DNA from: a virus
Direction: 5' to 3' (one strand)
IMG/VR virus record: IMGVR_UViG_3300042371_000145
Span: 1 to 21,452 of that record
DNA length: 21,452 nt
The notes below the pieces were generated by a model. It was not told where the DNA came from. It was given only the letters and a program-made list of their open reading frames with translations, and made no database searches. Positions within the stretch are counted from its first letter, which is position 1. The number at the start of each line of letters is the position of its first letter. Positions 12,381 through 20,078 of this stretch are shown one piece after another. The translations under genes and the position numbers were made by a program.

Positions 12381-12700
12381 CAGAAATTAGCCAACGCCAA
12401 GCAACCGTGCTACACGCACTTGCAACTATCGGCCCAATGACAAACTACGAACTACAGTTGCAACTTGACTGGCCCATGACCTCAGTGCGCAACATTGTTC
12501 AAGTTTTGCGACGCAAGGATCGTCTGCGCATTGTCTCGTATGAGCTTGATAAGACAGGCCATTACGCACCGATTTATGCCGAGGGTGCTGGGTCAGATGC
12601 AAAAAAGCCGCCGCCAAAACCTGCAATCAATCAGACTTTCAGCGCCTACCTGACAGCAAAAACCCACCGTAAAATGGGCGTGTGGGCGGGGTTAATGTAA
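12377..12700 (+). CDS. Winged-helix-type DNA-binding protein
   Basis: A 107-residue protein. Residues 1-65 (QRQATVLHALATIGPMTNYE, then LDWPMTSVRNIVQVLRRKDR) give a clear winged helix-turn-helix as in MarR-like or phage regulators: helix, 'T' turn, recognition helix, beta-wing with IYAEG. The C-terminus is basic and proline-rich (KKPPPKPAINQTF). I take the ATG overlapping the preceding stop; the ORF extends nine codons upstream. It may regulate early or middle transcription. The stop (TAA) shares its last A with the next ATG (TAATG). Confidence 0.75.
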   Translation: MTEISQRQATVLHALATIGPMTNYELQLQLDWPMTSVRNIVQVLRRKDRLRIVSYELDKTGHYAPIYAEGAGSDAKKPPPKPAINQTFSAYLTAKTHRKMGVWAGLM

Positions 12701-12915
12701 TGAGTGCTAAACGACCTGGCGAACCCATGAACGTGTTTTACAGTATCAAACTAACTCAAACTCAGCGTATCAAGTTGATTAAACTTGGCGGCCCGGAGTG
12801 GATAAGGAACCAAATTGAACGATTTACCGAACTTCCCAGCTTGGGAGCGTCAGACGCTGGACAAATTCGCATCGGACAGTTATATCCGGATGCAACAACA
12901 GTCCGAGGCGATTGA
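12700..12915 (+). CDS. Small basic protein, unknown function
   Basis: A 71-residue protein, MSAKRPGEPMNVFYSIKLTQ and onwards, with TQTQRIKLIKLGGPEWIRNQIE in the middle, a helix likely to bind nucleic acid or RNA. The start shares a base with the preceding stop. The last 101 bases are overlapped by another gene in a different frame. No family can be named. Confidence 0.7.
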   Translation: MSAKRPGEPMNVFYSIKLTQTQRIKLIKLGGPEWIRNQIERFTELPSLGASDAGQIRIGQLYPDATTVRGD

Positions 12916-12973
12916 GCAGCTACGTCAAGACCTGCGGGATGCCATGAAGCTACTTCGCAGCACGGCCCTGTAG
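12815..12973 (+). CDS. 52-residue coiled-coil protein starting at TTG inside the previous gene
   Basis: A frame from TTG 12815 to TAG 12973 with AAGGA six bases upstream (12804-12808). Product: MNDLPNFPAWERQTLDKFAS then QQQSEAIEQLRQDLRDAMKLL, a natural-looking helical protein with heptad hydrophobics. It overlaps the preceding gene by 101 bases in another frame and the convergent holin gene by 24 bases at its 3' end. It is the last gene of the rightward operon. Confidence 0.65.
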   Translation: MNDLPNFPAWERQTLDKFASDSYIRMQQQSEAIEQLRQDLRDAMKLLRSTAL

Positions 12974-13372
12974 CTTTTCAATGGTGCGGAGGCCACCCAG
13001 CCCGAGCATTCCCATTAGGATTGGCAGCATCTCGGTGAGGTCTGCCGATGCCAAATTGATTGGATGACCTAATATAACAGCGATTACCTTAGCAATTGGC
13101 AGGCCAATCCAGTTCCATCCGCAAGCCGCTACACAGACCCAGCCAACGCCTGGACGCCATCCAGAAACGAACACGCTTGCGTGTTGCGCCTCGGCAGCGT
13201 TGACCTTGATCTGCTCAATCATCAGGCTGGTTTCAGCAGTCAACTGAGCCAGATCACCAGACTGCTGCATCTTGAGCAGTTCCAACTTGGCGGCGTCACG
13301 CTCTGCTGGATCAGGCCACAGCCGGTCAATGACCTTGGAGCCAAGGCCCATCAGAATTGTTATGGGATCCAT
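12950..13372 (-). CDS. Holin of the GTA_holin_3TM type
   Basis: A 140-residue protein. The N-terminal block VIDRLWPDPAERDAAKLELL (14-33) and the membrane block SGWRPGVGWVCVAACGWNW (70-88) match the three-TM holins seen in the Rhodobacter gene transfer agent and many phages. Hydrophobic segments lie at about 77-101 and 114-128. It makes holes in the inner membrane so that the endolysin can act. ATG overlaps the endolysin stop by 13 bases. It is the last gene of the leftward block; its 3' end overlaps the opposing gene. Confidence 0.85.
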   Translation of the reverse strand: MDPITILMGLGSKVIDRLWPDPAERDAAKLELLKMQQSGDLAQLTAETSLMIEQIKVNAAEAQHASVFVSGWRPGVGWVCVAACGWNWIGLPIAKVIAVILGHPINLASADLTEMLPILMGMLGLGGLRTIEKLQGRAAK

Positions 13373-13815
13373 ATGCCTGCCCTTGTTCCGTTTTTGTCAA
13401 TGGTGATGATTCGGTTGATCACCTTGTCGGGCCGAGCTAGGCTAACGTGTGTCCAGCCGCCACCATTAGGTGATGCGTATTCCAAAATCAACTGACCAAT
13501 CCCCATCACATCAATGACCGACGCCAAGTCTTTGGCGATCTCGTAGGGCGTACCGGCCTTTGGAGCCTTGAAGTCACAAGCGAAGGCCAATGTATGGTCT
13601 GACCCCGGTTTGGAGCCTATAACGCCATTTAGAGCCTTGCAGCGGTATCCTGATGTGATTGTGATGGGCGCATCAATATGGAACCGAATACGCTCCATCA
13701 TTTCCAGTGTTTTCAATGCGTTTTCACGCAGTTCATCAGGCAAGCGATTGTCAATACCCAGCCTAGCCGCCGTGTCGCTGGCAGTGAATTCTTCCAGGCT
13801 GAAATGCGGTGTCAT
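13360..13815 (-). CDS. Peptidase M15-like endolysin
   Basis: A 151-residue protein of the M15_3 (D-Ala-D-Ala-carboxypeptidase-like) family. Zinc ligands are visible at SDHTLAFACD (His74, Asp81) and WTHVS (His123), with a preceding ITSGYRC block (53-59) and N-terminal FSLEEFTASDTA typical of phage and bacterial murein peptidases. The usual Gly in HxxGxAxD is Ala here. It would cleave peptide cross-links of peptidoglycan. No signal peptide, so it depends on the neighbouring holin. ATG overlaps the upstream stop (ATGA). Confidence 0.9.
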   Translation of the reverse strand: MTPHFSLEEFTASDTAARLGIDNRLPDELRENALKTLEMMERIRFHIDAPITITSGYRCKALNGVIGSKPGSDHTLAFACDFKAPKAGTPYEIAKDLASVIDVMGIGQLILEYASPNGGGWTHVSLARPDKVINRIITIDKNGTRAGIWIP

Positions 13816-14066
13816 TTGTCTAGATACTTTACCACTGCAAACACTATGGCCGCAGCAGCCCAGACACCGACACCGCGGTTAACCCATTGGTCGACCTTTT
13901 TATCGATGCGCTGCAAGTGAACGTCATGAACTTCAATCTTGGTTTCAACATTGCCGATTCGCGTTCCCTGCGTGGCTTGCCTCTCTTCAAACAAAATCAG
14001 CTTGCCAACAGCGTCTGTCAGCTTGTCGACCTTGCTCTCCAGGCGACGGAAATCATCGTCTGTCAC
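13812..14066 (-). CDS. Tail-anchored coiled-coil lysis-cassette protein (XhlA-like)
   Basis: An 84-residue protein beginning with GTG in a GTGA overlap. Residues 1-60 form a coiled coil (FRRLESKVDKLTDAVGKLIL, ETKIEVHDVHLQRIDKKVD) and residues 64-81 a C-terminal membrane helix (RGVGVWAAAAIVFAVV). This topology, cytoplasmic coiled coil with C-terminal anchor next to an endolysin and holin, is that of XhlA/hemolysin-type lysis proteins. It probably modulates or assists the holin. A tail-fibre-chaperone or spanin role is less likely as it lacks a lipobox. Confidence 0.7.
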   Translation of the reverse strand: MTDDDFRRLESKVDKLTDAVGKLILFEERQATQGTRIGNVETKIEVHDVHLQRIDKKVDQWVNRGVGVWAAAAIVFAVVKYLDK

Positions 14067-14416
14067 AGCCCCTGCCCCGGTGTGATGTAGACGGTAGCAG
14101 CTGCGCTCGACAGGCCAGAGAAAAAGGTGTTTATGTTGAATCGCAGGATCTCCACCGCACCTGGCAGCAACACGATGGCAGCTGTAGGACTGCCGGCAGT
14201 AGGAGCCACAGCGTTTGCCGTTGCAACTGTTGCGCTGCCACCAGTGCCAAGAAACACGGTTGTCGCTCCAGCATTGATCAGGCGGAACTGACCAGCATTC
14301 TGTGCGTCCAGCTTGCCGTTAACAGGCGCTTGGATGCCGGTCGGCGCAACAGCAGCTGCTGCCACTACGATTGTTTGGCCAAGAGGCGAGAACGCAATTT
14401 GTGAATTGTTTGACAT
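14063..14416 (-). CDS. Probable virion-associated beta-rich protein
   Basis: A 117-residue protein (MSNNSQIAFSPLGQTIVVAA and on) with a core of QFRLINAGATTVFLGTGGSA, LLPGAVEILRFN and VYITPGQGL. I recall similar small 'LPG-E-LRF' proteins from many phages, next to tail or lysis genes, perhaps virion decorations. No catalytic motif. Good GGAG before the ATG. Its stop overlaps the GTG of the XhlA-like gene. Function is not established. Confidence 0.75.
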   Translation of the reverse strand: MSNNSQIAFSPLGQTIVVAAAAVAPTGIQAPVNGKLDAQNAGQFRLINAGATTVFLGTGGSATVATANAVAPTAGSPTAAIVLLPGAVEILRFNINTFFSGLSSAAATVYITPGQGL

Positions 14417-14426
14417 GGTGACTCCA

Positions 14427-14696
14427 TTACTTGATTAAAACTTCAGCTTGTCGTGCCTCGACCTCGTAAGGGTTGGCCCAGTAGCCGTATCGTAGCAGCC
14501 AGTACCCGTATTTGATAGCGTAGACTAGCTTACCGTCGCGTTGCATTTGCTCTAGGTGCTTGCGCTCGTGCCTGATCAGACCTTGGTGCAGTTCATAGCC
14601 TGGCGCCATGTAGATCACGCCCCAAAAGCTAGTCCACCCCTGGAAGCCAAAGGCTTTCATGTATCGCAAAATCAGGCCAGAGGCGGTGCGTATCAT
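14427..14696 (-). CDS. Small HExxH-containing protein (putative zinc peptidase-like)
   Basis: An 89-residue protein whose centre is IRHERKHLEQMQRDG (HERKH, residues 43-47), followed by KYGYWLLRYGYWANPYEVEA with Glu at 78-80. HExxH followed by a downstream Glu is the zinc-binding pattern of gluzincin-type metallopeptidases. An N-terminal hydrophobic or aromatic region is present. ATG overlaps the preceding stop. It sits between tail and lysis genes, so a virion-associated or lysis role is possible. At 89 residues it is much shorter than known HExxH peptidases, so an inactive or non-enzymatic role is just as possible. Confidence 0.65.
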   Translation of the reverse strand: MIRTASGLILRYMKAFGFQGWTSFWGVIYMAPGYELHQGLIRHERKHLEQMQRDGKLVYAIKYGYWLLRYGYWANPYEVEARQAEVLIK

Positions 14697-14932
14697 GGCT
14701 TGGCAGCAGACTTGTAAGCAGTCACCACAGCAGCAGTGTGTGTTGCCGCACAGATGGCTTTCACACGAACATCTTCTGCACTGTAGTCATCGCCGGGGGC
14801 AACAACGTGGCGGTGGAACGTGCCGCTGATCTGCTTGCCATTCTCCATGATGGCAGTCTTGGTGCGGACTTGCACAGCGCCGTTTTCAATCACTTCGATG
14901 CGGTCAACAATTTCAACTTTTTCTAAAGCCAT
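14693..14932 (-). CDS. Small beta-rich phage protein, unknown function
   Basis: A 79-residue protein from ATG 14932 (GGAG seven bases upstream): MALEKVEIVDRIEVIENGAV, RTKTAIMENGKQISGTFHRH, VVAPGDDYS. The pattern (two beta strands, an N-G-K loop, and G-D-D) recurs in small tail-region phage proteins I have seen annotated as hypothetical. An in-frame codon four residues upstream overlaps the binding site. The stop overlaps the next ATG. Function not known. Confidence 0.72.
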   Translation of the reverse strand: MALEKVEIVDRIEVIENGAVQVRTKTAIMENGKQISGTFHRHVVAPGDDYSAEDVRVKAICAATHTAAVVTAYKSAAKP

Positions 14933-14957
14933 TTTGATCTCCAATCAAAACCAAATT

Positions 14958-14974
14958 CCGGTCTTCTGGGCCGG
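14958..14974 (-). terminator. Possible hairpin between tailspike and small-gene block
   Basis: Plus strand CCGGTC-TTCTG-GGCCGG, six bp with one G-T pair on this strand (one C-A mismatch on the minus strand). On the minus strand it is followed by AATTTGGTTTT, only partly T-rich. Weak support for attenuation of the late transcript here. Confidence 0.25.
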
Positions 14975-15020
14975 TACAGTTTGTTAATTACGTTGCTGGT
15001 TATTTCAATGCAGAAAATAA

Positions 15021-16463
15021 CTATGCAAAATTTGCCAACGCTCTCCACAGTGGTGCAAAGTAAGTTACTGCTGCGCCTGCTACTGTCGCAGAAGCATTAC
15101 TAGCCATAGTTAATGTTGTGCCGTTAATACTATCTATAGATGTTGCTGAGTAGGCCCCGGCAATATCTATATACATTCCGGGATAAAGTCCTGTTGCACT
15201 GTTGACAACAACTGTTGGGGTGCCGCTAGTAGTGTTTGCGGTAATGCCAACAAGTGTTCCTGCCGTACCTAGTTGTCTACACACCCAACCAGAAGGTTGC
15301 CCAACTGTCCCAGTGCTGTTCCAACAAACAGCCCCTGCGGTAAATGTGCCGACAGTAGGCGGCGCATTTGTGCTTGTTGTATAACCCTTGTTTAATATTT
15401 GTTGCCCTCCTGTATGGTCGTTAACAATGGGGCAATTAAAGCCAAAATATGGCTGATAACTTATAGTTAAAGAAGGGTTTGAAGTACCACTTATATATTG
15501 CTTTAAACGAATTCCCGACGAATCAGTTTCCATTGACGCTATTGATATGTCAGACGCCACCCCAGTATTTAGAAATGTTATTCTTCGCGTTTGACTATTA
15601 GTTGTAAACTTAGCGGGATTGAATTCTTGATGTCCTTGTATCCAAGTGCCGGACGAAGCTGACGTAAGGACGGCGTAAGTATCTGTGGTTTCGTAATATG
15701 GTTTTGATACTAAAAAACCGATTGCATCTGTTAAATTAAAACCAGTATGAATTGACTCGAATATCTGGTCATAGAAACTGTTGCCATAATTTGGCCCAGA
15801 GATATATACGCCAACATCTCCGCTTGTTGAGCCTAGGTAGTTATTTTCAAAGTTGCCGCCCATAAATGTGTTGGCGTTGACAAAATTTGGTTCTGTGCCA
15901 TCAGGTGTAGCATAAACACCATACTTGCAATAACGCATCCACGACATGTAGACAGTGTTGTAAGCTGTGGCTCCCGGGCCGGCATTTAGATGCAGACCCT
16001 TCTCAAAGTTTGATGCGCGGTTTATGTCAAGGACGGTGTTAGCCAGCGTATTGAACTTGATTGCAGATCGTACATTGGCCCAAGCATCCCAATTGGTGTC
16101 TACATGAACGCCGGTAATCACCCCAAAGTAAACTTCATCAAACACTATGCCATCTGCTGTCGCACTGGTCTGAAATATTTGACCTTCAAATGTAAGCTGG
16201 GGGTAAAACAATTTTCCTGTTGGGAAAGTAATTGCGGCGTTGACTTGGTATGTTCCTTTAGGAAGGATCCAATTCATATTCGTCGTAGTTGCTGCTACAG
16301 GATATGAGTCAATACTTTCCTGAATTGCAGCTGTGATTTCTGCTGGAGTTACTGACCCGTAGACTCCTGTTTGAACTGCTGTAATTTGAGCAGCGGTCAT
16401 GTAATCAAACACGCTTACTGGGGCACCAGTAATCATGGAGTTAGAAACTTTAGTTAGTGACAT
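15021..16463 (-). CDS. Tailspike-like protein with beta-helix character
   Basis: A 480-residue protein. The N-terminus (MSLTKVSNSMITGAPVSVFD) is of the kind that opens tailspikes after a short adaptor. Residues 70-400 are rich in Thr, Asn, Gly, Val, Phe and Tyr with short strands, as in right-handed beta-helices (WILPKGTYQVN, GVYISGPNYGNSFYDQIFES). The C-terminus is Thr/Val/Ala-rich (GLYPGMYIDIAGAYS ... YFAPLWRALANFA). It probably recognises, and may degrade, surface polysaccharide; I see no identifiable catalytic signature. Base composition is clearly AT-richer than neighbours. The ATG has only weak GAGA upstream. It follows the fibre-like and head-binding proteins. Confidence 0.8.
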   Translation of the reverse strand: MSLTKVSNSMITGAPVSVFDYMTAAQITAVQTGVYGSVTPAEITAAIQESIDSYPVAATTTNMNWILPKGTYQVNAAITFPTGKLFYPQLTFEGQIFQTSATADGIVFDEVYFGVITGVHVDTNWDAWANVRSAIKFNTLANTVLDINRASNFEKGLHLNAGPGATAYNTVYMSWMRYCKYGVYATPDGTEPNFVNANTFMGGNFENNYLGSTSGDVGVYISGPNYGNSFYDQIFESIHTGFNLTDAIGFLVSKPYYETTDTYAVLTSASSGTWIQGHQEFNPAKFTTNSQTRRITFLNTGVASDISIASMETDSSGIRLKQYISGTSNPSLTISYQPYFGFNCPIVNDHTGGQQILNKGYTTSTNAPPTVGTFTAGAVCWNSTGTVGQPSGWVCRQLGTAGTLVGITANTTSGTPTVVVNSATGLYPGMYIDIAGAYSATSIDSINGTTLTMASNASATVAGAAVTYFAPLWRALANFA

Positions 16464-16486
16464 AGTTGTTTCTCAAAATATTTTAA

Positions 16487-16957
16487 TTAAATAAAATATG
16501 AAAATGTTGAAACTACAGTTTGATTTGCCCCTGATGAAAATGTTGGACAGTTGATATTTACACTGTATGAAGCGCCAACTCCAATATTTGCTGTAGTAGA
16601 TATGTTGGAAAACGGGCAAGAACTGACGGTATTGAAATAAGGTAAGCCGGCGAAAAATGTTGTCCCTGCTGTGGATGCTAACGATGTTGTAGCCGATGCC
16701 GTTAATTTAATTGTTACCAAATTTCCAATTTTAGTATATTGACCACCGTAAGTTGGTGTTCCAACAACAGTTAAACTTGTCGGCACTGGCGTCCAAGTTC
16801 CTTCTTCATAGTCGTCCAGCAATTCACTGGTCATTCCAGCGGCAGCAGGGTCAGCAGAAAAGTCAATGCCTTTGCCTGCTGTGCCAATGACCAGGTTGCC
16901 ATCGACAATGGTTTGATCACCTGTGCGTATTGATGGGAATCCAACTGTTTTTAGCAT
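16487..16957 (-). CDS. Tail-fibre-like protein with the IDFSA...YEEGTWTP motif
   Basis: A 156-residue protein. Residues 25-60 carry GTAGKGIDFSADP and LLDDYEEGTWTPVP, a motif I know from many phage tail fibres and host-range proteins, followed by a beta-rich part (YGGQYTKIGNLVTIKLTAS, FAGLPYF). It ends in SVNINCPTF and VSTFSYFI, without a collagen-like shaft. GGAGA lies six bases before the ATG. It is AT-rich like the tailspike and lies between the head-binding protein and the spike, so it is likely part of the adhesion complex. Short for a fibre, so it may be a tip or chaperone-like piece. Confidence 0.75.
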   Translation of the reverse strand: MLKTVGFPSIRTGDQTIVDGNLVIGTAGKGIDFSADPAAAGMTSELLDDYEEGTWTPVPTSLTVVGTPTYGGQYTKIGNLVTIKLTASATTSLASTAGTTFFAGLPYFNTVSSCPFSNISTTANIGVGASYSVNINCPTFSSGANQTVVSTFSYFI

Positions 16958-16967
16958 TTCAGTCTCC

Positions 16968-17453
16968 TTAAATCAAGAATTCAATTACTGATGTGGCCGG
17001 TGGCGCTTCTGAGAATGTCACATTACCACCAGCAAATGTGTAGGTGTTTTGGTTCTGATACACGCCATTGATAAAAATAGCCGAAGGCCCAGACGACACG
17101 GGAAAGATTGTTTGAACGCCATCGCCAGTGGCATTGCTTGCCACAGCACCGCCGCTAAAAGCATTGCCATTCGTGGACGTGTAGACCACAGTACCCTTGC
17201 TGTCTAGCACCTGAATGCTGTAGTCGCTGGCGGCATAGAAGCGTGATGGCGTTCCCTGGTAAACCGGATACCCGTTAAGCGTGCGGATGGGCTGCGCTGC
17301 TGCAATCGTCAGAGCCGAATCCCAATAGACCGCGATCTGGTTGACCTGGGGGTTCAGGTTGACCGTGCCTACCCAGATGTAGCCGTTCTCCAGCGGCTGC
17401 CCGTCAGCGCCAGCAAATGCTGGGTACGGTGGTTGGATTGAGAGTGCGGACAT
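16968..17453 (-). CDS. Tail protein with P22-tailspike-like head-binding domain
   Basis: A 161-residue protein. Residues 8-90 (PYPAFAGADGQPLENGYIWV, IAVYWDSALTIAAAQPI, RFYAASDYSIQVLDSKG) match the N-terminal head-binding domain of P22-like tailspikes, which fixes a spike to the portal/tail hub. The rest (INGVYQNQNTYTFAGGNVTF) is a small carbohydrate- or fibre-like module ending in EFLI. No catalytic beta-helix follows: this looks like a split version where the receptor-binding part is provided by the two downstream proteins. ATG shares one base with the upstream stop (TAATG), with AGGAGA inside the upstream gene. Confidence 0.85.
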   Translation of the reverse strand: MSALSIQPPYPAFAGADGQPLENGYIWVGTVNLNPQVNQIAVYWDSALTIAAAQPIRTLNGYPVYQGTPSRFYAASDYSIQVLDSKGTVVYTSTNGNAFSGGAVASNATGDGVQTIFPVSSGPSAIFINGVYQNQNTYTFAGGNVTFSEAPPATSVIEFLI

Positions 17454-20077
17454 TACTGGTTCTCCTGATCAAATTGTCGGCCGGCTTGCGTTGCAGTCTG
17501 CAACCACTGGATTCTTGAATCAAGTGCTTTTGGCAGCTTAACTGCGTCTGCAAAATTCTGGAAGGATTGTGACATGGCCGTGCGACGAAGTGCTGCTGCG
17601 CTTGGTGCTGGTTTGGTTGCCGCTTCGACTGCAAGTTTTTGGAATGCCTCATCAGCAAACAGCTTGCCGGCCGCTTTAACTCGTTCCTCTGCACCCGTTG
17701 ACATGAATTTGATAATGTCAGGGGCCACTGCACCGCCGCCAGGAACCATGCCTGTGACTGTCGTAACAATGCGCTGAGTGATAGTGCTATCCATCACCTT
17801 GCCAATAAGTCCTTCAGGGTTTGCAAATGCTTGATTTGCCTTGCCGGTGGTCAGCACATTGGCCCTGGCCTCAGTGACACGCTTGGATACCTCAAACAGA
17901 TCGCGCAGCACGTTTGCTGAATCTTTGCCAAGTGTCTCCACAATCGTCTTATAGACGGGTGGATTAGCACGTAACTTGGGATAAATGTCAGCAAATTCCG
18001 AGAATCCAAAACCTCCTTTTTCTGCGCCTCGGGCCGAACGAGTAACGGATGCCAGTGCTGTTGCAATTGTTTCTTTGCGCAGGTCTTCAGGAACAGTCTT
18101 GAGCAAGCGATTGAATTCACCAGCATCACCCTTGGCTGCGCCTGTGATGGCAGTACGCATCTTGTTTGCTACGCTACCTTCTATGTCCTGGCCAAAAGCA
18201 TTGACAATGCGTTGACCTAATGCGCGTTCTTTGGCGTAGATCAGATTAGCCGCACGCAGTTGCTTTCGCAGTTCCTCGCCACCGATATTGCCCACGTTTG
18301 TCAGTTGATCGTCAGCCAGTGCAGCATACAAGCGTTTTAGGTCTGCCTCGGCCATGCTACCGTATGGTGACTCCAGCTTGTCAATGGCTTTCCCGATTAG
18401 CGTTTTTTCGCGCTTGAGCCGGCCATACGTGACATTGCCATCTTCAATCATCTTGGCCAGATTGCGCTCTGCGGCTGACATTCCTTTTTCGCCAACTTCA
18501 GCTTTAACGGACGCAAGAATTTCTTGGAGTTTTGGCAATTCAACTACTGACGTTTTGGGAACTACTTCGTCAACCGAGTTGTAAATTTTGCTTGCTTGTG
18601 CATTTAGGTCAGATCGAGTTGCTGTCAATGAGTCTTTGATCTTCTGCGAAACCACACCAGGCGCTACTGCACCTTCAACAAAGGTGGCATCAAACTGCCT
18701 GATTACCTCGTCAGCCTTTTCCACGGCCTGAGAAACGGTTGTGCGCCATGCTGCCTCTGCTTCGCTTGCTGCGGCTGAACGGGTTAGTCCTGCGGCTGCT
18801 CTTACCTGTGGGCTATCGCTGAATACGTCAGCAGGTAGTTTGATGCCAAGTCGGTCTGCTGCTTCTTTGGCTCCAACATTGATTTGTGCAAGATCGGCCA
18901 GCTTGTTGCGTGCTGCTGCTGCACCAAAACCCGTGCCAGATGCTTTCTGAACAAGATTATTGACAACTTCTGTGGTCACGGTGGTGGTCGCAGCCGGCGC
19001 AGCCGGTGCTGCTGCTGTTGGTGCAACAGGTGGTGCTTCTGGCGTTACAGGTGGTGTTTCAAAGGTTGGTTCAACTCGCGGAGCAGGAGCAGGGCCAGGA
19101 CGTGGCATAACCCTCTGTGCGCCGCTTTTGACTGCTTGGACTACTGGTGCCCCAACTCGCTGCAAAATCTGCCCTGCTGGGCCTGTAGCCGCTGCTATGC
19201 CTATATCAGCAAGTTCACCTCGACCAACATTGCCACCAGTTGCCGCTTGGCTTGCTTCGATAGCTGCTTGCGTAGCGCCAGAACCAAGGATTGCACCTGG
19301 AATAGTTCTTGCAGCGCCGGCCGGCGTGAATGCTGCTATGCCACCAATGGCTCGGGGAATGTCTCCCATTGTGAAGCCAGGCGTGATTGCATACTCTTTT
19401 TGATCAACCGACGAACGCAACAGGTAGTTTCCCTTGGCATCTTGGCGAACCTGGACACCGGGAAAATTGGCTTGCAGAATCTGCACCGTTTCCTTGGGGT
19501 TGCTCATCATTGTGCCAAGCGCAGATTTGAACGATGCCATGTTCATCTGGTTCATTTCTGGCATTGATGTCCACTCTGGGAGCGTTTGCGTCTCAGGTGT
19601 TGCGCGTCTTGACCCTGTAATCTGCTCGGCTAAACCTTCAAAGAATCCCATCTGCGGCTGCGCTGCTGGGGCTGGTGCAGCTGCCGAGGCTGGTGCAACG
19701 GGTGCTGGAGGCGGTGCAGCGATGGGGGCAGATGCTGGAGAAAGTGCAGGCATAGCACCAAGATCAACCGTAACGCCTTTGCGTGCTAATTCACGGGCAA
19801 TTGATTCAAGATCACCTTGCGCTCTTGTGTCGCCGGCCTGAACTCTACCTTGTGCTTTTTGGAACTCCTGCGTCAAAATCTGAATTGCATCTTTGTCACG
19901 GTCAACTTGTTGAGTGGGCGTAACTTGTGCGCTTGCAGCCTGGGCAGATGGTTGTGCAGTTGCGCTACCAGCACGAATTGCCGCCACCCGTGCTTTCAGA
20001 TCAGGCGAATCTGGTGCAACATCGTCAGGGATGTTGTTGATGGTGATGCCATCTTTGGTGGTGATGGAATATGGCAT
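17453..20077 (-). CDS. Large ejection (internal virion / DNA transfer) protein
   Basis: An 874-residue protein. The N-terminus (about 1-35, ITTKDGITINNIPDDVAPDS) is a motif shared by injection proteins of many podoviruses. Proline/alanine linkers lie at about 110-140 and 325-370. A conserved block FPGVQVRQDAKGNYLLRSS (205-223) and PGFTMGDIPRAIGGIAAFTP (233-252) leads into a Gly/Ala-rich, potentially membrane-active stretch to about 305. The C-terminal 500 residues are helical. It fits the P22 gp16/gp20 group: packaged inside the head and released into the envelope to conduct DNA. Identity to a particular P22 protein cannot be told; the class is well supported by size, position and composition. 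Confidence 0.8.
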   Translation of the reverse strand: MPYSITTKDGITINNIPDDVAPDSPDLKARVAAIRAGSATAQPSAQAASAQVTPTQQVDRDKDAIQILTQEFQKAQGRVQAGDTRAQGDLESIARELARKGVTVDLGAMPALSPASAPIAAPPPAPVAPASAAAPAPAAQPQMGFFEGLAEQITGSRRATPETQTLPEWTSMPEMNQMNMASFKSALGTMMSNPKETVQILQANFPGVQVRQDAKGNYLLRSSVDQKEYAITPGFTMGDIPRAIGGIAAFTPAGAARTIPGAILGSGATQAAIEASQAATGGNVGRGELADIGIAAATGPAGQILQRVGAPVVQAVKSGAQRVMPRPGPAPAPRVEPTFETPPVTPEAPPVAPTAAAPAAPAATTTVTTEVVNNLVQKASGTGFGAAAARNKLADLAQINVGAKEAADRLGIKLPADVFSDSPQVRAAAGLTRSAAASEAEAAWRTTVSQAVEKADEVIRQFDATFVEGAVAPGVVSQKIKDSLTATRSDLNAQASKIYNSVDEVVPKTSVVELPKLQEILASVKAEVGEKGMSAAERNLAKMIEDGNVTYGRLKREKTLIGKAIDKLESPYGSMAEADLKRLYAALADDQLTNVGNIGGEELRKQLRAANLIYAKERALGQRIVNAFGQDIEGSVANKMRTAITGAAKGDAGEFNRLLKTVPEDLRKETIATALASVTRSARGAEKGGFGFSEFADIYPKLRANPPVYKTIVETLGKDSANVLRDLFEVSKRVTEARANVLTTGKANQAFANPEGLIGKVMDSTITQRIVTTVTGMVPGGGAVAPDIIKFMSTGAEERVKAAGKLFADEAFQKLAVEAATKPAPSAAALRRTAMSQSFQNFADAVKLPKALDSRIQWLQTATQAGRQFDQENQ

Positions 20078-20078
20078 A

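Noticed and set aside
15021-16957. Diversity-generating retroelement target in the tail genes
   Set aside because: No reverse transcriptase or template/variable repeat pair is visible in the window.
18884-19567. 227-codon plus-strand ORF over the large ejection protein
   Set aside because: Arises opposite the Ala/Pro/Gly-rich linker of that protein; product is Cys/Arg/Trp-rich and unnatural.
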